Below, in pieces: positions 1 through 7,581 of a stretch of 45,452 bases of DNA. Position numbers and translations under genes: made by a program. The notes below the pieces were generated by a model, which searched no databases, was not told where the DNA came from, and saw nothing but the letters and a program-made list of their open reading frames with translations. The DNA is from CAYLNC01 sp964534415. Its GTDB lineage: Bacteria > Patescibacteriota > Minisyncoccia > Phycocordibacterales > JAACPR01. The stretch lies in contig CAZHOL010000003.1 in the NCBI GenBank assembly GCA_964534415.1, forward strand, positions 1 to 45,452. Direction: 5' to 3'. How positions within the stretch are numbered: position 1 is the first letter of the stretch; every line of letters starts with the position of its first letter.

Positions 1-1016
1 GCCCCTCTAGCCGCAACAGGGGTGTTGTCAGTGCTAATCACATCGATTGGACCGTTAGAGAATGTGAAGACATCATCGATAGTTGTGTTGTCAGTCTTCA
101 GATTTCCAGCTCGTGCCAAATCTAGAAGTGTTGCGGGAGCGCCAGGGAATCCACCGACAGAAATTGCTTGGCCAATTTCGTAAAGAGATTTGTCTGTAGA
201 AATTTTTGCGTAGGGGAATTTGCTAGGTAAATATCCTCCCGGATTGGAATTTGAAGTGATGAGTAGGAATGCGTAATCGTCCTCGCCAGTTCCACGAGGA
301 TTGGTATTAGTAACAATGTCGCGATTTTTCTTTACCCACTCTTCTTGAATATATAATAGCGAAGCGCGATATCCGAAATATGGATTATTTTTTTGATACA
401 AAAGGCAAGTGTGATTCTCTAATAGGAAAGGGTGGGCGACATGGGCGTTAGTCAAAACGACGCCAACAGGCGAGACCAGAACACCGCTTCCAGTTTGCGC
501 AGATGTGAAATTGCCTTGCTTGCTGGTGCATATAATGTTTACGACCACATCTTCAATTTTGCTAAAGTCAGTGACTTCGCTTGTGACTTGGTCTGCGATT
601 TTTTCCTGAACGAATTTTTTGACTTCTGGAATTGTAATTTGTTTCTGCTCAACATCAACCCGGATTTCAGGAGTGATTTTGGTCTCAGGAATGGTAATTT
701 TCTTTGGAATTACAATTTCGCTTTTGTCTGGAGAAGTTTTTATATTTTCGGTTTGGCGAATTTTCTCAACTTGCGAATCAACTTTATCTTGAATTGTGTT
801 CTTTGCAGAATCGATTTTCGCAATAATGTCGTCAGGCGTGATGATCTCGGTTTTTTCTTCAACCATTTTTTGAATATCCTCCTGGCGTTGTTCGATTTGA
901 ACGATGGCCTCGCTCTGAGTAGGAATATGAGTCGAAGGTGTCAGACCTAGAAATGCTAAGACAGTTGTCATTCCAACGATTGCTCTTTGCAATATTATTC
1001 GAATGATGAATGGCAT
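1..1016 (-). CDS. Trypsin-like serine protease, partial (C-terminus outside window)
   Basis: The minus strand is open from an ATG at 1016 to the window edge, about 338 codons without a stop. Residues 5-25 form a hydrophobic N-terminal segment (signal anchor), followed by a charged region rich in Glu, Lys and Ile up to about residue 150. A chymotrypsin-fold protease domain then begins. The TNAHVAH motif puts the catalytic His at residue 192, and GEDDYAFLL puts the catalytic Asp near 246-247. The segment running off the edge (STDNTPVAARG) is where the GxSGG serine loop should follow, so the nucleophile is not visible. This is probably an extracytoplasmic S1-family (DegP/S1C-like) protease. An extended -10 box puts the transcription start on the ATG itself. 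Confidence 0.85.
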   Translation of the reverse strand, partial: MPFIIRIILQRAIVGMTTVLAFLGLTPSTHIPTQSEAIVQIEQRQEDIQKMVEEKTEIITPDDIIAKIDSAKNTIQDKVDSQVEKIRQTENIKTSPDKSEIVIPKKITIPETKITPEIRVDVEQKQITIPEVKKFVQEKIADQVTSEVTDFSKIEDVVVNIICTSKQGNFTSAQTGSGVLVSPVGVVLTNAHVAHPFLLENHTCLLYQKNNPYFGYRASLLYIQEEWVKKNRDIVTNTNPRGTGEDDYAFLLITSNSNPGGYLPSKFPYAKISTDKSLYEIGQAISVGGFPGAPATLLDLARAGNLKTDNTTIDDVFTFSNGPIDVISTDNTPVAARG

Positions 1017-1022
1017 TGAAAT

Positions 1023-1031
1023 ATTATATCA
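1023..1031 (-). promoter_or_regulatory. Extended -10 promoter of the protease gene (leaderless)
   Basis: Read on the minus strand this is TGATATAAT, then six bases, then the ATG. The predicted transcript starts at the A of the start codon. Confidence 0.6.
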
Positions 1032-1041
1032 GATAAAATAG

Positions 1042-1070
1042 TTGAATTAAAAATGAATTCTTGGTATATT
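1042..1070 (+). promoter_or_regulatory. Promoter of tRNA-Gly
   Basis: TTGAAT, 17-base spacer, TATATT with an upstream TGG. The predicted start lies about five bases before the mature tRNA. Confidence 0.65.
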
Positions 1071-1081
1071 TTGTGAAGTTT

Positions 1082-1155
1082 GCGGGCATGGTTTAGTGGT
1101 AGAATGACTGCCTTCCAAGCAGTAGACGGGAGTTCGATTCTCCCTGCCCGCACCA
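1082..1155 (+). tRNA. tRNA-Gly (anticodon UCC)
   Basis: The cloverleaf is complete. Acceptor strands GCGGGCA and TGCCCGC pair over seven bases, the anticodon loop is CTTCCAA, and the T-arm carries GTTCGATTC. Discriminator A is followed by an encoded CCA. It stands alone, transcribed divergently from the protease gene. Confidence 0.97.
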
Positions 1156-1178
1156 CTTCATTTTCTATATAAAGAAAA

Positions 1179-1203
1179 GGCACCAACCAATTGGTCTGGC
1201 GCC
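1179..1203 (-). terminator. Intrinsic terminator after the 114-residue orphan gene
   Basis: On the minus strand GGCGCCAG pairs with TTGGTGCC (two G-U pairs) and is followed by TTTTCTTT. Confidence 0.65.
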
Positions 1204-1225
1204 ACAATTCACGAGTTCAGGTTTT

Positions 1226-1570
1226 TCATCGATATCCGCTCCGACGGAACGACTTCGGGAGCTTCTTGACGATTTTCGAAAGCATTATACCTGCAACTTC
1301 GAACATAAGACGCTCTTCGATTTTGGGGCTTCGTATGTGTGCCTCAAAAATCTTTATTCTCCTGAGCATCTCGTTCGGATTGTTTGGGATCAGCCATTGG
1401 TTAGGTGAAATTTTGCTTCCGTTCAAACTGATCCACCGTGCGTATTTCGTCCAGTCGCTAACACCATGAAGAAACAACAGACATTCTCCGATCAGACCTT
1501 CCTCATTGGTTACCCCTCCAAATGGAGAAGGTTCACGAGCAAAAAGTACGTCGCAGAGATCATCTTTCAT
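1226..1570 (-). CDS. Hypothetical protein, 114 aa
   Basis: I do not recognise this family. The protein appears soluble, with no signal peptide or membrane segment. It has an acidic N-terminus and a basic C-terminal third rich in Arg and Lys (KIVKKLPKSFRR). The ATG at 1570 is preceded by GAGGAAAAAAA, a clear SD. There is also a -35/-10 promoter with about a 40-base leader and a downstream terminator, so it is a self-contained single-gene unit. That architecture is shared with other small orphan genes in the window and differs from the leaderless core genes. The overlapping plus-strand frame has no comparable signals. Confidence 0.75.
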   Translation of the reverse strand: MKDDLCDVLFAREPSPFGGVTNEEGLIGECLLFLHGVSDWTKYARWISLNGSKISPNQWLIPNNPNEMLRRIKIFEAHIRSPKIEERLMFEVAGIMLSKIVKKLPKSFRRSGYR

Positions 1571-1616
1571 TTTTTTTCCTCGCTAGGGGTTTGTACTTAC
1601 TGAAGTAAATTAGCAT

Positions 1617-1644
1617 TTGGTATTGTAAAGTCAAGCGCATCTCG
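1617..1644 (-). promoter_or_regulatory. Promoter of the 114-residue orphan gene
   Basis: On the minus strand: TTGACT, 16-base spacer ending in TGC, TAATTT. Confidence 0.55.
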
Positions 1645-1652
1645 TATAAAAG

Positions 1653-1676
1653 AAAAACACCCTTGCGGGTGTTTTT
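1653..1676 (-). terminator. Terminator of hup
   Basis: AAAAACACCC, TTGC loop, GGGTGTTTTT. The hairpin is symmetrical and could work on both strands. It lies 20 bases after the hup stop. Confidence 0.85.
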
Positions 1677-1696
1677 CACTTCAGCGAAACAGTAAA

Positions 1697-1969
1697 TTAT
1701 TTTACTGAGTCTTTCAAAGCCTTAGCAGCCTTGAATTTTGGAACCTTCATAGCTGGAACATTTACTGATTCTCCTGTTCGTGGGTTTCGAGCTGTTCTTG
1801 CTGCTCGAGCCTTTACTGAGAAGATTCCGAATCCTGCTACTGATACTTCGTCGCCTTTCTTCAATGAAGCTGTAATTGTGTCGAAAAGTGTGTCTACGAC
1901 CTGTTCTGCCTGAACTTTTGTTCCGCCTAGAACGCCGTGGATTACTTCAACTAGATTTGCTTTGTTCAT
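1697..1969 (-). CDS. hup: HU-family DNA-binding protein
   Basis: 90 residues, the usual length for HU/IHF proteins. The N-terminal half (MNKANLVEVIHGVLGG) forms the dimerising helices. GDEVSVAGFGIFSVKARAAR is the first strand of the DNA-binding arm, and ARNPRTGESVNVPAMKVPKF is the conserved arm tip and return, including the RNPxTG signature with the intercalating proline. It bends and compacts DNA as a nucleoid-associated dimer. It is transcribed alone from a strong promoter that abuts the end of rny and is closed by its own terminator. Unlike most core genes here it has a leader of about 58 bases, which contains inverted repeats. HU versus IHF cannot be separated by eye; HU is the default. 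Confidence 0.95.
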   Translation of the reverse strand: MNKANLVEVIHGVLGGTKVQAEQVVDTLFDTITASLKKGDEVSVAGFGIFSVKARAARTARNPRTGESVNVPAMKVPKFKAAKALKDSVK

Positions 1970-1999
1970 ATTTTTTATTCGCTATTTTATTTTAATAAA

Positions 2000-2028
2000 A
2001 GTGCTTACGTAAGCTAATTTTTAGCACT
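2000..2028 (-). promoter_or_regulatory. 5' leader hairpin or operator of hup
   Basis: AGTGCT (2000-2005) and AGCACT (2023-2028) are complementary and enclose the palindrome GCTTACGTAAGC (2003-2014). The predicted transcript begins at about 2027, so the stem would be at the very 5' end of the mRNA, followed by TTTTATT. It could be an mRNA-stabilising hairpin, an attenuator or a protein-binding site. Confidence 0.45.
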
Positions 2029-2033
2029 GGTAT

Positions 2034-2062
2034 ATTATATAAAATAAGGGTTTTTTAGGCAA
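2034..2062 (-). promoter_or_regulatory. Promoter of hup
   Basis: On the minus strand: TTGCCT, 17-base spacer, TATAAT. It lies nine bases after the rny stop codon. Confidence 0.75.
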
Positions 2063-2070
2063 GAAAGATG

Positions 2071-3600
2071 TTATCTTGCGTATTCGGTAATTTTGTTTTC
2101 TCGAATAACCGTTATTTTAATCTCTCCTGGATATTTCAACTCGTGCTCGATTTTTCGAGCGATTTCTTTGGCTAATTTTGAAGCTTCAAAATCGCTAATT
2201 TCGTCTGGCTTCACAAATACCCTTATTTCTCGGCCCGCCTGCAGAGCATACGATTTATTTACACCATCGAAAGAGTCGGCAATTGCTTCCAAATCCTCCA
2301 ATCGTTTAATGTAGTTTTCGGCGTTGTCGCGACGCGCACCTGGACGACCTCCAGAAATTGAGTCTGTAACATATACAATTACTGACTCAACTGTTTCAAA
2401 CGGATAGTCTTCGTGATGAGCCTGCATTGCTTTGATGACTCGTTCATCAACTGCGAATTTTTGTAGAATTCTGCGACCGATTTCTAGATGAGATCCTGCA
2501 ATTTCGTGATCAACTGCCTTACCAATGTCGTGGAGAAGGGCACCAGCTTTGGCAATTTTCACATCGGCCCCGATTTCCTCCGCAATCATTCCGGCTAGGT
2601 GAGCCATTTCAATTGAATGCTGAAGAACATTCTGTCCGTAGCTAGTTCGATAGTGTAGGCGACCGAGAATCATTAGCAATTTAGGATCTAGGTTGAAGAC
2701 TCCACATTCGTACGCCGCCTTCTCACCCTGTTTTTTGATTGTTTGTGAAATTTCATCTTTTGCCTTTTGAATTGCCTGCTCGATTTTTGCAGGTTGAATT
2801 CGGCCGTCTGTGATTAGACTCTGCAATGCAATTTTTGCAATTTCTCGTCGAACTGGATCGAATGAAGATAATGTAATTACGGCAGGTGTATCATCCACTA
2901 TCACCTCGACACCCGTCAGTCGCTCGAATGTTTTAATGTTTCGACCTTCCTTTCCAATGATTTTTCCTTTGACTTCATCACTAGGCAAATCAACGACCGA
3001 AGAAAACAGGTCTGCAGGAGTTGTTGTGCCGAGTCGCTGAATAGCAGTCGCCAAAATCTCTTTTGCTTTGGCCTCCAATTTCTCTTTGTTCGACATTTCT
3101 AGTTTCTGGAGTCGTACAATTAAATCCTCAGCGTAGTCCTTCTCAAGCTGCTTCAAAATGATGTCCCGAGCCTCGTTTCGCGACATTCCCGAAACCTTTT
3201 GAAGTTCCTCAATCATTTCCTCGTTTTTGTTTTCCAGTTCCGCACGGATTTTCTCTATTTCTGCGTATTTTTCTTTCTGTGAGTCGGCTTCGGCATCCAA
3301 ATCTACTTGTCTATTATCCAAAAGCGCCTCTTTTGCGATGAGACGGTCCTCGGTTTTCTGAATTCTTTCTTCTTCCTTTTTTATTGATTCTTTAGACTCG
3401 TTCAAAATTGCCTCAGCTTTTCGTTCGGCCTCTTTTGTGATTTTCTCAGCTTTCTCACGAGCAGAGAGCATCATTTCCTTTATTTCAAGCTCCATTGACC
3501 CTCGTTTTCCGAGAGCAATAATGAAGCGCAAAAACCAACCTACGGCAATACCCGCGAGCGCCGAAGCGGCCGCGATCAACAACACTATTAATAATTGCAT
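2071..3600 (-). CDS. rny: Ribonuclease Y
   Basis: 509 residues, typical for RNase Y, the membrane-anchored endoribonuclease that starts mRNA decay. Residues 1-30 are a transmembrane anchor with small residues. Residues 35-190 are a long charged coiled coil (many Glu/Lys, including AEKITKEAERKAEAI). A KH RNA-binding domain follows (VVDLPSDEVKGKIIGKEGRN). The HD phosphohydrolase domain carries HSIEMAHL and the LLHDIGKAVDHE metal motif. The C-terminus ends in IKITVIRENKITEYAR, as in other members. It has its own upstream region and no co-transcribed partner other than the separately promoted hup downstream. All key domains are present. Confidence 0.97.
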   Translation of the reverse strand: MQLLIVLLIAAASALAGIAVGWFLRFIIALGKRGSMELEIKEMMLSAREKAEKITKEAERKAEAILNESKESIKKEEERIQKTEDRLIAKEALLDNRQVDLDAEADSQKEKYAEIEKIRAELENKNEEMIEELQKVSGMSRNEARDIILKQLEKDYAEDLIVRLQKLEMSNKEKLEAKAKEILATAIQRLGTTTPADLFSSVVDLPSDEVKGKIIGKEGRNIKTFERLTGVEVIVDDTPAVITLSSFDPVRREIAKIALQSLITDGRIQPAKIEQAIQKAKDEISQTIKKQGEKAAYECGVFNLDPKLLMILGRLHYRTSYGQNVLQHSIEMAHLAGMIAEEIGADVKIAKAGALLHDIGKAVDHEIAGSHLEIGRRILQKFAVDERVIKAMQAHHEDYPFETVESVIVYVTDSISGGRPGARRDNAENYIKRLEDLEAIADSFDGVNKSYALQAGREIRVFVKPDEISDFEASKLAKEIARKIEHELKYPGEIKITVIRENKITEYAR

Positions 3601-3756
3601 GTACTAATTTTGTCCCTTATATCAAGCTGTTTTTCTGATTTTCTGCAGTATAGATTGACTGAAATCCGGAGTGATTTTTAGAACAAACTGAAATTAAATT
3701 GATAACAAGCCTTATACTATGCTATGAGGGGAGGTTTTGCAAATATCAAGAAAAAA

Positions 3757-3780
3757 GCCCCGGCACAATGTCGCCGGAGC
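3757..3780 (-). terminator. Terminator of tig-clpP
   Basis: On the minus strand GCTCCGGC pairs with GCCGGGGC with one mismatch, followed by TTTTTT. Confidence 0.85.
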
Positions 3781-3800
3781 AATTATCTTTATTGTTTTAA

Positions 3801-4373
3801 TTATGAAATCACCTTATCAATAATTCCATACTTCTTCGCCTCATCTGCAGTCATGAAATAGTCTCGGTCCATGTCTTTCTCAACTTTTTTAATATCCTGA
3901 CCTGTATTTTTCGCCATCATTTTAATCAAATTGTCTTTGTGTCGAACATAAAGTTTTGTTCGAATTTCAATGTCGGAAACTTGACCCTCCATTCCGCCGT
4001 GTGGCTGGTGAATCATAATTTCAGAATTTGGTAGAGCAAATCTTTTTCCTTTTGCACCTGAAGATAGAATCATCGCACCCATAGATGCTGCCATTCCAAC
4101 ACAAACAGTAGCGACATCATTTTTGATGTAGTTCATTGTGTCGATGATTGCGAGACCTGCAGTGACAGAGCCTCCTGGAGAATTGATGTATAGATAAATA
4201 TCTTTCTTTGGGTCAACAGATTGCAAATGCAAAAGTTGTGCAATTGTTAAACTCGCTGTGTGGTCATCAATACTATCACCAAGGAAAATAATATGATCTT
4301 TTAATAATCGTGAATAAATATCATATGCTCGCTCCCCGAATTGTGATTTTTCAATTACTGTTGGTATTAACAT
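3801..4373 (-). CDS. clpP: ATP-dependent Clp protease proteolytic subunit
   Basis: 190 residues, full length and without a long propeptide. The catalytic triad is visible: Ser97 in GMAASMGAM, His122 in MIHQPHGG and Asp171 in MDRDYFMTADEA. INSPGGSV forms the oxyanion region. It should assemble as a tetradecamer and degrade substrates fed by a ClpX/ClpC unfoldase encoded elsewhere. The start is 15 bases after the tig stop, so the two are one operon, an arrangement common in bacteria that couples nascent-chain folding with protein turnover. A strong terminator follows. Confidence 0.97.
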   Translation of the reverse strand: MLIPTVIEKSQFGERAYDIYSRLLKDHIIFLGDSIDDHTASLTIAQLLHLQSVDPKKDIYLYINSPGGSVTAGLAIIDTMNYIKNDVATVCVGMAASMGAMILSSGAKGKRFALPNSEIMIHQPHGGMEGQVSDIEIRTKLYVRHKDNLIKMMAKNTGQDIKKVEKDMDRDYFMTADEAKKYGIIDKVIS

Positions 4374-4388
4374 ATTTGTATTTTATCA

Positions 4389-5474
4389 TTATTTAATCTC
4401 TTCTAGAAATTTGAAGACTGCATCGTTTCGCAACATGTGTGCAACATATGAAGTCGCTTGCGCATCGCTAATATCTTTGTAGTGTTCCTTGAGATGTTTC
4501 ACTTCGTGTTCAACAAGTTTTGGATCTGCCTCAATCTTTTCCGCAATTGCGATTTTTGGAATAATCAAATTCATCTTCACGCGCTTCTCGGCGTCTGGTC
4601 TCCATGCAGTTTTCATTTCTTCCTCTGTCTTTTTAATTTCTTTCATGTAGTCCTCGAAATTAATTTTTGCATTTTCCAAATCGTGTTTGAACTGGTGCAT
4701 CATGTTAGCGATTTCTTCGTCTATCAAAATGTCTGGAATGTCGCATTTTGATTCCGAAATAATTTTTTCGATGATTTCGAGGCGAACTTTCTGAGCGGCT
4801 TTTGCCTTCTTGTCTTTCAACATATTTTCAGAAAGCTGTTTCTTGAAGTCGTCCACATCTTTGAAATTTCCAAGAGTTTTGACGAAGTCGTCATTGAATT
4901 CTGGTGCAATTGCTTTGCCGGCTTTCTCTGCCAATTCGCGCTCTGCAGGATCAGCTGAAGTTTTCTTTTTCATGTATTCCGCCTCTGCTCGAGCGTTTCG
5001 CAGGTATTCGATATATTCCTCTACTTCCTTGTCTTCGAGTTTAACTTCCTCGTCCTTTTTGACAGACTTGGCAATTTTTTTGTAGTCGGGAAGAGTGATT
5101 TCTGGCATTAGAATAAATTCAGCCTTGAAAACTAGGGGATTGTCTTTTGCGATTTTTGTGACGGCGATTCGCGGTTGTGTCAGAGCTTCAATTTTCTCCT
5201 GCTCAACGAGAAGGGGAAGAATTTCATAAATTGCACGCTGGGCCATTTCCTCCATGATTGTCATGTCGCCGATGTGCTCCTCAACCATTTTTGTTGGGGC
5301 AGAACCCTTGCGGAAGCCTTTGATTTCAACGTGTTCGCCGAGAGCTTTGACCGATTTCTCGCGGTGACTTAACAGCGATTCGTATGGAATTTCGATTTCT
5401 AATACGGCGGTCTTGTTTTTCTCCTCTTTCTTAATAATTTTATAATCGACGTTCTTTTTGTTTTTATCTGACAT
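4389..5474 (-). CDS. tig: Trigger factor lacking the PPIase domain
   Basis: 361 residues, against about 430 in the canonical protein. The N-terminal ribosome-binding domain is clear, with the signature loop GFRKGSAPTKMVEEHIG. After it the sequence passes straight from YIEYLRNARAEAEYMKKK to the C-terminal chaperone arm (APEFNDDFVKTLGNFKDVDDFKKQL onward). The FKBP-like prolyl isomerase domain with its conserved IDFTG and GFE motifs is missing. The helical C-domain ends in VAHMLRNDAVFKFLEEIK, as in the family. It should act as a ribosome-associated holdase only. It is first in the operon with clpP. The predicted transcript starts about three bases before ATG. Confidence 0.93.
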   Translation of the reverse strand: MSDKNKKNVDYKIIKKEEKNKTAVLEIEIPYESLLSHREKSVKALGEHVEIKGFRKGSAPTKMVEEHIGDMTIMEEMAQRAIYEILPLLVEQEKIEALTQPRIAVTKIAKDNPLVFKAEFILMPEITLPDYKKIAKSVKKDEEVKLEDKEVEEYIEYLRNARAEAEYMKKKTSADPAERELAEKAGKAIAPEFNDDFVKTLGNFKDVDDFKKQLSENMLKDKKAKAAQKVRLEIIEKIISESKCDIPDILIDEEIANMMHQFKHDLENAKINFEDYMKEIKKTEEEMKTAWRPDAEKRVKMNLIIPKIAIAEKIEADPKLVEHEVKHLKEHYKDISDAQATSYVAHMLRNDAVFKFLEEIK

Positions 5475-5483
5475 AGTGAGTGG

Positions 5484-5489
5484 ATTCTA
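5484..5489 (-). promoter_or_regulatory. -10 box of tig (near-leaderless)
   Basis: TAGAAT on the minus strand. The predicted start leaves a 3-base leader. No SD is visible. Confidence 0.5.
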
Positions 5490-5555
5490 ACTGAAAAATG
5501 AGCAAAAGGGAAGGGTAAAGCGCTTAGTAAGGAAAAGTTGTATGAATAAAGAAAA

Positions 5556-5583
5556 AACCGCCTCACCCGAAAGCAAGGCGGTT
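5556..5583 (-). terminator. Terminator of the 160-residue membrane protein
   Basis: On the minus strand AACCGCCT pairs with AGGCGGTT, followed by a T run. Confidence 0.85.
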
Positions 5584-5605
5584 CTCGTTGCGTACGAGTG
5601 GACGG

Positions 5606-6088
5606 CTACTGTGCCTCCTCTCTGATTCCAAAAAAGAGACCACGAACGTAGCCAATGATAAGACCAGCGGTTATCCCTACAAAAAATCCAATATAGAGTC
5701 CCCAGAAAAAGCCTTTACCGTTGATGAGAACCCCATGCAGTATTCCTAATACGAACCCGCATATAATTGCAATAACAATTCCGACTGTGAACCCTGCAAT
5801 CATACCGGAACAAAGCCCATATTCATCCGGTGTCTTTAGTGTTCTGAAGATGTTTACGAGCAAGCAGGTTATTACTGCTACGAGCCCATAGGCAATGAGT
5901 GGTACCCAAATGAGTCCTACGTGCGAGATGTTGATTGTTTGTGGGGTCTGCGAGAACATTTCTTTGAAGCTCGGGATCAGGAATCCAACGAACTGCACGT
6001 ATCCAAAGACACAGAGCAGAACGAAAACCAAGACTGACCACAGAGACCTGTTCGGGACTTCAACATTGAAATTGAATTTTATTTTCAC
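5606..6088 (-). CDS. Hypothetical integral membrane protein, 160 aa
   Basis: I do not recognise this family. Four hydrophobic segments can be seen: about residues 15-35, 58-80, 93-118 and 125-150. The last two are glycine-rich (GIVIAIICGFVLGILHG and FFVGITAGLIIGYVRG), suggesting tightly packed helices. The start is GTG, preceded by AAAGGACACTGAA (SD at good spacing). The gene has a consensus promoter (TTGACA, 17 bases, TATAAA) about 56 bases upstream and its own terminator. It is another self-contained small gene with classical expression signals, unlike the leaderless core genes around it. Confidence 0.75.
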   Translation of the reverse strand: MKIKFNFNVEVPNRSLWSVLVFVLLCVFGYVQFVGFLIPSFKEMFSQTPQTINISHVGLIWVPLIAYGLVAVITCLLVNIFRTLKTPDEYGLCSGMIAGFTVGIVIAIICGFVLGILHGVLINGKGFFWGLYIGFFVGITAGLIIGYVRGLFFGIREEAQ

Positions 6089-6112
6089 TTCAGTGTCCTT
6101 TCTTTTGTAGAG

Positions 6113-6126
6113 TGTAGCTTTTGCTA
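6113..6126 (-). promoter_or_regulatory. Leader hairpin of the 160-residue membrane protein
   Basis: GTAGC, TTTT loop, GCTAC within the leader, about 25 bases upstream of the GTG start. Function unknown. Confidence 0.35.
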
Positions 6127-6150
6127 CGGTTTGAATGTGCTCTTGTGACC

Positions 6151-6179
6151 TTTATATCAACACATAAACTCTATGTCAA
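6151..6179 (-). promoter_or_regulatory. Promoter of the 160-residue membrane protein
   Basis: On the minus strand: TTGACA, 17-base spacer ending in TGA, TATAAA. Confidence 0.7.
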
Positions 6180-6214
6180 TGCATCGTGTAGAGTTTTAAA
6201 TAAAACAGGATCCG

Positions 6215-6490
6215 CTAAATCGCCGCATCCAACTCTGCCTCAATAGACATTAGATCGGCATCCAGAGATTCGATATCTGTATCTTTCAAATCTTTCTCAA
6301 TAACAGAAATGTCTTGTGCCTGATTTTGTTTTCGATACTCGGCTTCTGCCTGCTGCTTTTTAATTACTGAGCCTAGAAAATACAGTCCGCCCATTATGAT
6401 GATGAGAATAATTATTACAGAACCAATGATTGGTCCTACGGAACCTTCTTTTCGAATCTGGGACGACGATTGAAAATTATTTGTTTCCAT
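6215..6490 (-). CDS. Hypothetical single-span membrane protein, 91 aa
   Basis: I do not recognise it. It has a short polar N-terminus (about 19 residues), one strong transmembrane segment at roughly 20-42 (VGPIIGSVIIILIIIMGGLY), then a charged Gln/Glu/Lys/Asp-rich helix that probably forms a coiled coil. The acidic C-terminus alternates Asp, Leu and Glu. The start is four bases after the stop of the upstream signal-peptide gene, so the two are co-transcribed and may act together at the membrane. No SD is obvious. Confidence 0.7.
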   Translation of the reverse strand: METNNFQSSSQIRKEGSVGPIIGSVIIILIIIMGGLYFLGSVIKKQQAEAEYRKQNQAQDISVIEKDLKDTDIESLDADLMSIEAELDAAI

Positions 6491-6494
6491 TTTC

Positions 6495-6923
6495 TTAAAT
6501 TAAATTTTTGATAGTTTCAATTGCCAACTTATATAGATCGCGAGTTTTCTTTATACTTTCTTTTGATTCAGAGACGAGATTTCTTGCCATTTCTTTGCTC
6601 AAGCCAACCTCTACTGCCATATCGAGCGCATCTTCTGTCGCATTAATCTGTGCCATAGTTTTTGCTAGGGATTCTCCGGCCGCGTTAATTGCTGTCTCTG
6701 CTACTGAAATATCTTTGCCNNNNNNNNNNNNNNNNNNNNNNNNNNNNNNNNNNNNNNNNNNNNNNNNNNNNNNNNNNNNNNNNNNNNNNNNNNNNNNNNN
6801 NNNNNNNNNNNNNNNNNNNGCTGAAGAACTCGCCACCATAAATGGCGCAGAACCTTCTGCCAAAACGACGTTTCCAGCCAACATTACAAGGACAAATACT
6901 GGGATTATTGATAATTGTTTCAT
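6495..6923 (-). CDS. Hypothetical secreted or periplasmic protein (interrupted by a scaffold gap)
   Basis: The N-terminus is a clear signal peptide (residues 1-22, LSIIPVFVLVMLAGNVVLAEG, probable cleavage after VLA). The C-terminal part after the gap is helical (AETAINAAGESLAKTMAQIN and on) and rich in Ala, Glu and Lys, resembling helical-bundle secreted proteins. A 100-N run removes an unknown number of residues, so length and frame continuity are assumptions. Both ends look protein-coding in this frame. It precedes the 91-residue membrane protein in the same operon. An extended -10 (TGATATAGT on minus, 6952-6960) gives a leader of about 22 bases. Confidence 0.6.
   Translation of the reverse strand: MKQLSIIPVFVLVMLAGNVVLAEGSAPFMVASSSXXXXXXXXXXXXXXXXXXXXXXXXXXXXXXXXXXGKDISVAETAINAAGESLAKTMAQINATEDALDMAVEVGLSKEMARNLVSESKESIKKTRDLYKLAIETIKNLI
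6720..6819. other. Scaffold gap (100 N)
   Basis: Exactly 100 N. Unlike two of the other gaps, no duplicated flank is visible. The true length is unknown. Confidence 0.95.
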
Positions 6924-6967
6924 AAATTTAATTTAATTGTTTAACCTAAAAACTATATCATAAAAAG

Positions 6968-6997
6968 CAAAAACCGTACATCTCTGCACGGTTTTTG
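6968..6997 (-). terminator. Terminator of nusA-ppa
   Basis: CAAAAACCGT and ACGGTTTTTG form a ten-base-pair stem. It is nearly symmetrical, with T runs on both strands. Confidence 0.85.
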
Positions 6998-7019
6998 TTT
7001 GTTTGTCTTTACAAGCGCA

Positions 7020-7550
7020 TTATTTTGAAGATTTTTTCTCTTCGTACATTTTTCTTGCTTTTTCGAATGCTGCCTCTGCTGCTTCGCGACCTTCGACACC
7101 CTCGATAGTAACTTCTTTATTTTGCAATTTTTTGTAAGTTAGATAAAAATGCTGAATTTCCTTCATTGTGTGTTTGTTTACATCCTTCAGATCTCGAACT
7201 TCATCAAATCTAGGGTCTTCACAAGGAACTGCAATAATTTTTGCATCAGAATCTCCAGAGTCAGTCATGTTTACGATTGCAACCGGTCGAACTCGAACCA
7301 AAATTCCCGGAAACAATGGATAAGTTGTCAAAACAACAACATCTAGCGCGTCTCCGTCATCCCACAAAGTCTGCGGAACGAACCCGTAGTCGAATGGATA
7401 GTCCTGTGAAGTGTGCATTGCTCGGTCGAGCGCAATAATACCTGTTTTTTTATCAATTTCGTATTTGTTTTTTGATCCGCGATTGATTTCGATGATTGTT
7501 GTCATCTCTGTTTTTGTTCCTGGATCTATGTCGTGCAATAAGTTTGTCAT
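7020..7550 (-). CDS. ppa: Inorganic pyrophosphatase (family I)
   Basis: 176 residues, normal for the soluble family I enzyme that hydrolyses pyrophosphate and pulls nucleotide polymerisation forward. The metal-binding signature DDGDALDVVV is at 64-73 (Asp65, Asp67, Asp70). Also present are DYPFDYGFVP around 50-59, the KIIAVPCEDPRF segment, and YKKLQNKEVTIEG near the C-terminus. It lies 31 bases after nusA with no terminator between them, so it is probably co-transcribed with nusA. A terminator follows. No SD is visible in the AT-rich stretch before the ATG. Confidence 0.96.
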   Translation of the reverse strand: MTNLLHDIDPGTKTEMTTIIEINRGSKNKYEIDKKTGIIALDRAMHTSQDYPFDYGFVPQTLWDDGDALDVVVLTTYPLFPGILVRVRPVAIVNMTDSGDSDAKIIAVPCEDPRFDEVRDLKDVNKHTMKEIQHFYLTYKKLQNKEVTIEGVEGREAAEAAFEKARKMYEEKKSSK

Positions 7551-7581
7551 TTTTATGAAATGTTATTTTTAATTTACAATT

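Noticed and set aside
432..950. 172-codon plus-strand frame
   Set aside because: It is antisense to the protease gene, whose TNAHVAH motif and open frame are convincing. The plus frame is Phe/Asn-rich noise.
7241..7438. Plus-strand frames opposite ppa and nusA
   Set aside because: They are antisense shadows of strongly conserved genes with no promoter or SD.
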